Shown here piece after piece: positions 6,490 to 9,273 of a stretch of 9,273 nucleotides of DNA. A model generated the notes under the pieces. That model saw nothing but the letters and a program-made list of their open reading frames with translations, was not told the DNA's origin and ran no database searches. Origin of the DNA: Bacillota bacterium (GTDB lineage: Bacteria; Bacillota; Clostridia; Acetivibrionales; DSM-1351); NCBI GenBank assembly GCA_023417285.1, contig JAEZFR010000054.1, positions 1 to 9,273 of the forward strand, read 5' to 3'. Within the stretch, counting starts at the first letter, position 1. Each line of letters starts with the position of its first letter. The position numbers and the translations under genes are program-made.

Positions 6490-6693
6490 ATGAAAATTAA
6501 AATTTTTTCAGGTTTGCCAAGCGAAGTAGAAAAAAAGATTAATCGCTTTATTGAAGACAAATATGTGGTTGGAATACATCAGAGCATATGCTGTAAGGAA
6601 AACAATTGCAATGAGAATAACAATGTTATTACTATTAGTGTATTGTACCATGACCACTATCACAATACATACTGCAAATCATATTTTAAATAA
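6490..6693 (+). CDS. Small protein resembling the Cse60-type family
   Basis: A 67-residue soluble protein with no signal peptide or membrane segment. Its opening MKIKIFSGLPSEVEKKINRFIED, given here as MKIKIFSG (1-8) followed by EVEKKINRFIED, and the later ITISVLYHD (strand) resemble the 60-residue family typified by B. subtilis Cse60, a sporulation-controlled protein of unknown function. The pattern is strand, amphipathic helix, then strands. It differs in a Cys/Asn-rich middle (CCKENNCNENNN) and a His/Tyr/Cys-rich tail (YHDHYHNTYCKS), which could bind metal. The start at 6490 is preferred over TTG 6469 because a TAGGAA site lies about 8 nt upstream and the family motif starts there. It stands alone, after a terminator and well before the polysaccharide genes. 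The resemblance is from memory of the family and moderate only. Confidence 0.55.
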   Translation: MKIKIFSGLPSEVEKKINRFIEDKYVVGIHQSICCKENNCNENNNVITISVLYHDHYHNTYCKSYFK

Positions 6694-6898
6694 GAATCTA
6701 GTGGTGTATCAAAATATATGTGAGCTTATCTCTAGAAAAAACTTCACATATAAATATTTTAAAAATGACAATTAGACAGCTTATTCAACTATATATTTGC
6801 TTATCGCAATCACTATTAGCATCATGAAATATATACTGCTCAAAAGCACTCATTATTGAAATTTGTGACTGAGCAAAGTGAAAGGAATGGTTGTAATT
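6694..6898. other. Intergenic leader before the polysaccharide operon
   Basis: About 205 nt with no credible gene. A loose dyad (TGCTCA 6837-6842 with TGAGCA 6870-6875, 27-nt gap) lies just upstream of rfbF. -10-like TATACT occurs at 6832-6837, but I found no -35 at proper spacing. The promoter of the downstream operon is probably here but cannot be placed. Confidence 0.4.
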
Positions 6899-7663
6899 AT
6901 GAAGGTCGTTATTCTTTGTGGTGGCAAAGGAATGAGAATGCATCAGATTACTGAGAATATGCCCAAACCACTTGTAGATATTTGTGGAAGGCCTATGCTA
7001 TGGCATATTATGAAAACTTATAAGTATTATGGATTTGATGATTTTGTGCTTTTATTGGGATATAAGGGAGAAAAAATTAAAGAATACTTTATCAATGAAA
7101 AATGGAGAAACTATAGCTTTTATCTGGATTCAAGTAAAGATAGTATTCAAATTCTTGACGAAGTGGATGAATGGAAAATAACTTTTGTAGATACTGGACT
7201 AAATACAATGACCGGGGGGCGTATTAAGTGTGCGCAGAAATATTTGAAAGATGATACGTTTATGATGACATATGGAGATGGGTTATCAGACATTAATCTA
7301 AATGAGCTGCTCAAGTTTCATAAGCACAAAGGCAAAATAGCGACAGTAACAGGTATTGAGAAGAAAAGTCAATATGGAACATTATTAGTAGAGAATGATT
7401 TAGCAATTTCATTTAATGAAAAAGAACAAAGCATAGGAATAATTAACGGTGGTTTTTTTGTATTGGAACCTGAAATATTTAATTACCTAAGCGATGATAC
7501 CCAATGTGTTTTTGAAAAAGAACCAATTATAAATCTCACAAAAGACAGGGAACTAGCTGTTTATAAGCATAATGGGTATTGGACAGCATGTGATACATTG
7601 AATGACATTATTGAAGTAAATAGGCTTTGTGAGCAGGGCAAAGATAAGTGGAAGGTTTGGTGA
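6899..7663 (+). CDS. rfbF: Glucose-1-phosphate cytidylyltransferase
   Basis: A 254-residue cytosolic nucleotidyltransferase that would join CTP and glucose 1-phosphate to give CDP-glucose and pyrophosphate, the first step to CDP-linked deoxysugars of surface glycans. The family's marks are in order: N-terminal VILCGGKGMRM (nucleotide-binding loop), MPKPLVDICGRPMLWHIMK (sugar-nucleotide transferase core), DDFVLLLGYKGEKIKEYF, VDTGLNTMTGGR (typical of RfbF), TYGDGLSDI with the metal-binding Asp, NGGFFVLEPE, and the C-terminal YWTACDTLND. Length matches the usual ~257. ATG 6899 is chosen because AAAGGA (6881-6886) precedes it and the protein then starts directly with MKVVILCGG; GTG 6878 has no good site. 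It is 6 nt from the next gene, a CDP-glucose dehydratase, which reinforces the assignment. The final products of the pathway lie outside the window. Confidence 0.92.
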   Translation: MKVVILCGGKGMRMHQITENMPKPLVDICGRPMLWHIMKTYKYYGFDDFVLLLGYKGEKIKEYFINEKWRNYSFYLDSSKDSIQILDEVDEWKITFVDTGLNTMTGGRIKCAQKYLKDDTFMMTYGDGLSDINLNELLKFHKHKGKIATVTGIEKKSQYGTLLVENDLAISFNEKEQSIGIINGGFFVLEPEIFNYLSDDTQCVFEKEPIINLTKDRELAVYKHNGYWTACDTLNDIIEVNRLCEQGKDKWKVW

Positions 7664-7669
7664 GCAGAA

Positions 7670-8638
7670 ATGAGTTTTTCTTGGAAAAATAGAAATGTAT
7701 TTGTAACAGGTATAACTGGATTCTTGGGCAGTCATCTTGCAAAAGAGTTAGTTAGGCTTGGAGCAAATGTTGTAGGACTGGTTCGGGATAGTATTCCACA
7801 GTCATTCATTTATGAAGGTAACGAAATAAATAATATAAAAATTGCTTCTGGAAGACTAGAGGACTTGGCTCTTCTTGAAAGAGTATTGGGAGAATATGAG
7901 ATAGATACTGTTTTCCATGTAGCCGCGCAGGCGATAGTAGGTGTTGCTAATAGAAATCCAATTTCAACCTTTGAAGCAAACATTCAAGGAACATGGAACG
8001 TTCTTGAAGCATGCAGAAAAAGTCCTTTAGTCAAAAGAATAGTAGTTGCATCAAGTGATAAGGCTTATGGTGATCAGGAGAAGCTACCATACGATGAAAC
8101 TATGCCATTACACGGTCAACACCCATATGATGTATCAAAAAGCTGTACTGATTTAATTGCACAAACGTATTTTAATTCATATGGATTACCTGTATGCATA
8201 ACAAGGTGCGGTAATCTTTATGGTTCAGGTGATCTGAATTTCAACAGAATTATTCCTCAGACAATAAGAAGCATACTTAATGGTGAAAAGCCTGTAATAA
8301 GAAGTGACGGAACATTGATAAGGGACTATTTCTATGTTGAAGATGCAGTAAATGCATACATCCTGCTTGCAGAGAAAATAGAGGAATTAAATATAGCTGG
8401 GGAGGCTTTTAACTTTAGCAATGAAGTACAATACACGGTTAAAGATATAGTAGAAGAGATATTGAAAGCCATGAACAGTAACTTGGAAGTTACAATTCTA
8501 AATCAGGCAAGTAATGAGATTAACCATCAATATCTATCAGCCAAAAAAGCAAGGGACATTCTTGGCTGGAGTCCTTTAAATACAATACCTGAAGGACTAA
8601 GCAAGACTATTGAGTGGTATAAGAATTTTTTGAAATAG
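7670..8638 (+). CDS. rfbG: CDP-glucose 4,6-dehydratase-like SDR enzyme
   Basis: A 322-residue NAD-dependent short-chain dehydrogenase/reductase of the sugar-nucleotide epimerase/dehydratase group. It would turn CDP-glucose into CDP-4-keto-6-deoxyglucose. NAD-binding TGITGFLG (G14, G17, G20) opens the Rossmann fold. The catalytic area reads VASSDKAYGD (S129, D130, K131), the Ser/Thr-Asp-Lys form seen in CDP-glucose dehydratases rather than the TDEVYG of dTDP-glucose enzymes. Y153 and K157 form the YxxxK pair (HPYDVSK). GNLYGSGDLNFNRIIP and RDYFYVEDAVNAY are also typical of this subgroup. At 322 residues it is shorter than the usual ~355. The gene starts 6 nt after rfbF, and the glycosyltransferase starts 9 nt after its stop, so the three are one operon. 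A different CDP-sugar 4,6-dehydratase or a reductase/epimerase activity is the main alternative. Confidence 0.82.
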   Translation: MSFSWKNRNVFVTGITGFLGSHLAKELVRLGANVVGLVRDSIPQSFIYEGNEINNIKIASGRLEDLALLERVLGEYEIDTVFHVAAQAIVGVANRNPISTFEANIQGTWNVLEACRKSPLVKRIVVASSDKAYGDQEKLPYDETMPLHGQHPYDVSKSCTDLIAQTYFNSYGLPVCITRCGNLYGSGDLNFNRIIPQTIRSILNGEKPVIRSDGTLIRDYFYVEDAVNAYILLAEKIEELNIAGEAFNFSNEVQYTVKDIVEEILKAMNSNLEVTILNQASNEINHQYLSAKKARDILGWSPLNTIPEGLSKTIEWYKNFLK

Positions 8639-8647
8639 GGTGAAAAG

Positions 8648-9273
8648 ATGGATGAAGTTTTTTGTACAATAGTATCAAGGCTACGAGCATTTCAAGCTAT
8701 TGCATTATTCATGTCATTGAAAAATGTTTCCCCAAAATATCAAATATATGTGTTATGTGTAGATAGTAGCACTTACAATCTTTTCTCAAAGATGAAATTT
8801 AGCAATGTAAGATTAGTGAGAGCTCATGAGCTTAGCGATAAAAAGCTGGAAGAGGTCAAAAAACAGCGAAAGCTCAATGAGTATTGTTGGACATTAAAGC
8901 CTGTATTTATAGAGAGATTATTTTTAGAAAATCCGTCAATTACTCGAGTAACATATATAGATGCAGACCTGTTTTTCTGGAATAACCCATCAATAATTTT
9001 TATTAATCAACCCGATAGCAGTGTACTATTGTCAAGAGGAGATATAATTATTCCTATGCTTCCATTACCACTAATAAAGCTTTTACAAGACCTTATGGGA
9101 CTATATAATTCCGGGTTTATAAGCTTTAGGAGGCATAAAGATGCTCAAGAATGCCTGTCCTGGTGGAAAAACCGCTGCCTTGATTCCTGCATATCTACTC
9201 CCGAATCAGGTAAATTTGGAGACCAGAAATATTTAGATGAAATGCCAAAATTGTTTCCTGGAGTTGATGAAAT
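8648..9273 (+). CDS. Glycosyltransferase with DxD motif (3' truncated by window end)
   Basis: The first 208 codons of a gene cut off by the right edge. The protein resembles GT-A-fold transferases of surface-polysaccharide clusters: N-terminal FCTIVSRLRAFQAIALFMSL and YVLCVDSSTY, the EYCWTLKP block (79-85), the metal and nucleotide-sugar binding YIDADLFF (DxD = D105, A106, D107), LYNSGFISF (acceptor side), and FGDQKYLDE (190-198). The start is ATG 8648, 9 nt after the rfbG stop, with GGGTGA (8638-8643) as ribosome binding site. It would transfer a sugar from a nucleotide donor to a growing glycan or lipid carrier on the cytosolic side. Donor and acceptor are not predictable from what is here. 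Confidence 0.8.
   Translation, partial: MDEVFCTIVSRLRAFQAIALFMSLKNVSPKYQIYVLCVDSSTYNLFSKMKFSNVRLVRAHELSDKKLEEVKKQRKLNEYCWTLKPVFIERLFLENPSITRVTYIDADLFFWNNPSIIFINQPDSSVLLSRGDIIIPMLPLPLIKLLQDLMGLYNSGFISFRRHKDAQECLSWWKNRCLDSCISTPESGKFGDQKYLDEMPKLFPGVDE

Noticed and set aside
6551..6775. 74-codon frame overlapping the small Cse60-like gene
   Set aside because: It has no ribosome binding site and its hydrophobic stretch is the shifted reading of the small gene, whose own frame carries the family pattern.
6837..6875. TGCTCA/TGAGCA dyad as a riboswitch or terminator
   Set aside because: Only six pairs, a 27-nt gap with no inner structure and no T tract; no riboswitch consensus is recognisable.
6878..6898. 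GTG 6878 as the start of rfbF
   Set aside because: There is no ribosome binding site upstream; the AAAGGA site lies after it and serves ATG 6899, where the family's N-terminus begins.

Overview
The window is AT-rich with strong AGGAGG-type ribosome binding sites, Rho-independent terminators and several GTG/TTG starts. This points to a Firmicute of the class Clostridia. The species cannot be named from the sequence alone. There are eight protein genes, all on the + strand; the last runs off the right edge. I see no rRNA, tRNA, CRISPR array, transposase or phage gene.

Layout. (1) 1-232: the terminator of an upstream gene, then a promoter region. (2) 233-2231: a two-gene AgrA/AgrC-type two-component system (LytTR response regulator and GHKL sensor kinase), translationally coupled. 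(3) 2426-4375: a CotA-type multicopper oxidase (laccase family) with all copper ligands, an unusual AT-rich N-terminal extension, and its own terminator. (4) 4553-6303: a two-gene redox operon. It encodes a six-helix flavocytochrome whose heme histidines have the spacing of NADPH oxidases, and a lipoprotein carrying a cytochrome b5-like heme domain. It ends in an elaborate terminator hairpin. (5) 6490-6693: a small acidic/basic protein resembling the Cse60-type family. (6) 6899-9273: the start of a surface-polysaccharide operon with glucose-1-phosphate cytidylyltransferase (rfbF), CDP-glucose 4,6-dehydratase (rfbG) and a DxD glycosyltransferase, cut off by the window end.

How the parts may work together. 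The flavocytochrome and b5 lipoprotein are very likely co-transcribed. They could pass electrons from cytosolic NAD(P)H through FAD and two membrane hemes to a heme outside the membrane; the final acceptor is unknown. The multicopper oxidase next door uses oxygen, so oxygen or metal handling in an otherwise anaerobic-looking genome is a reasonable but unproven theme. The two-component system may control its own promoter and that of the oxidase, because related short motifs occur upstream of both, but this is weakly supported. The polysaccharide genes look functionally separate: RfbF makes CDP-glucose, RfbG converts it to CDP-4-keto-6-deoxyglucose, and the glycosyltransferase would act later in glycan assembly.
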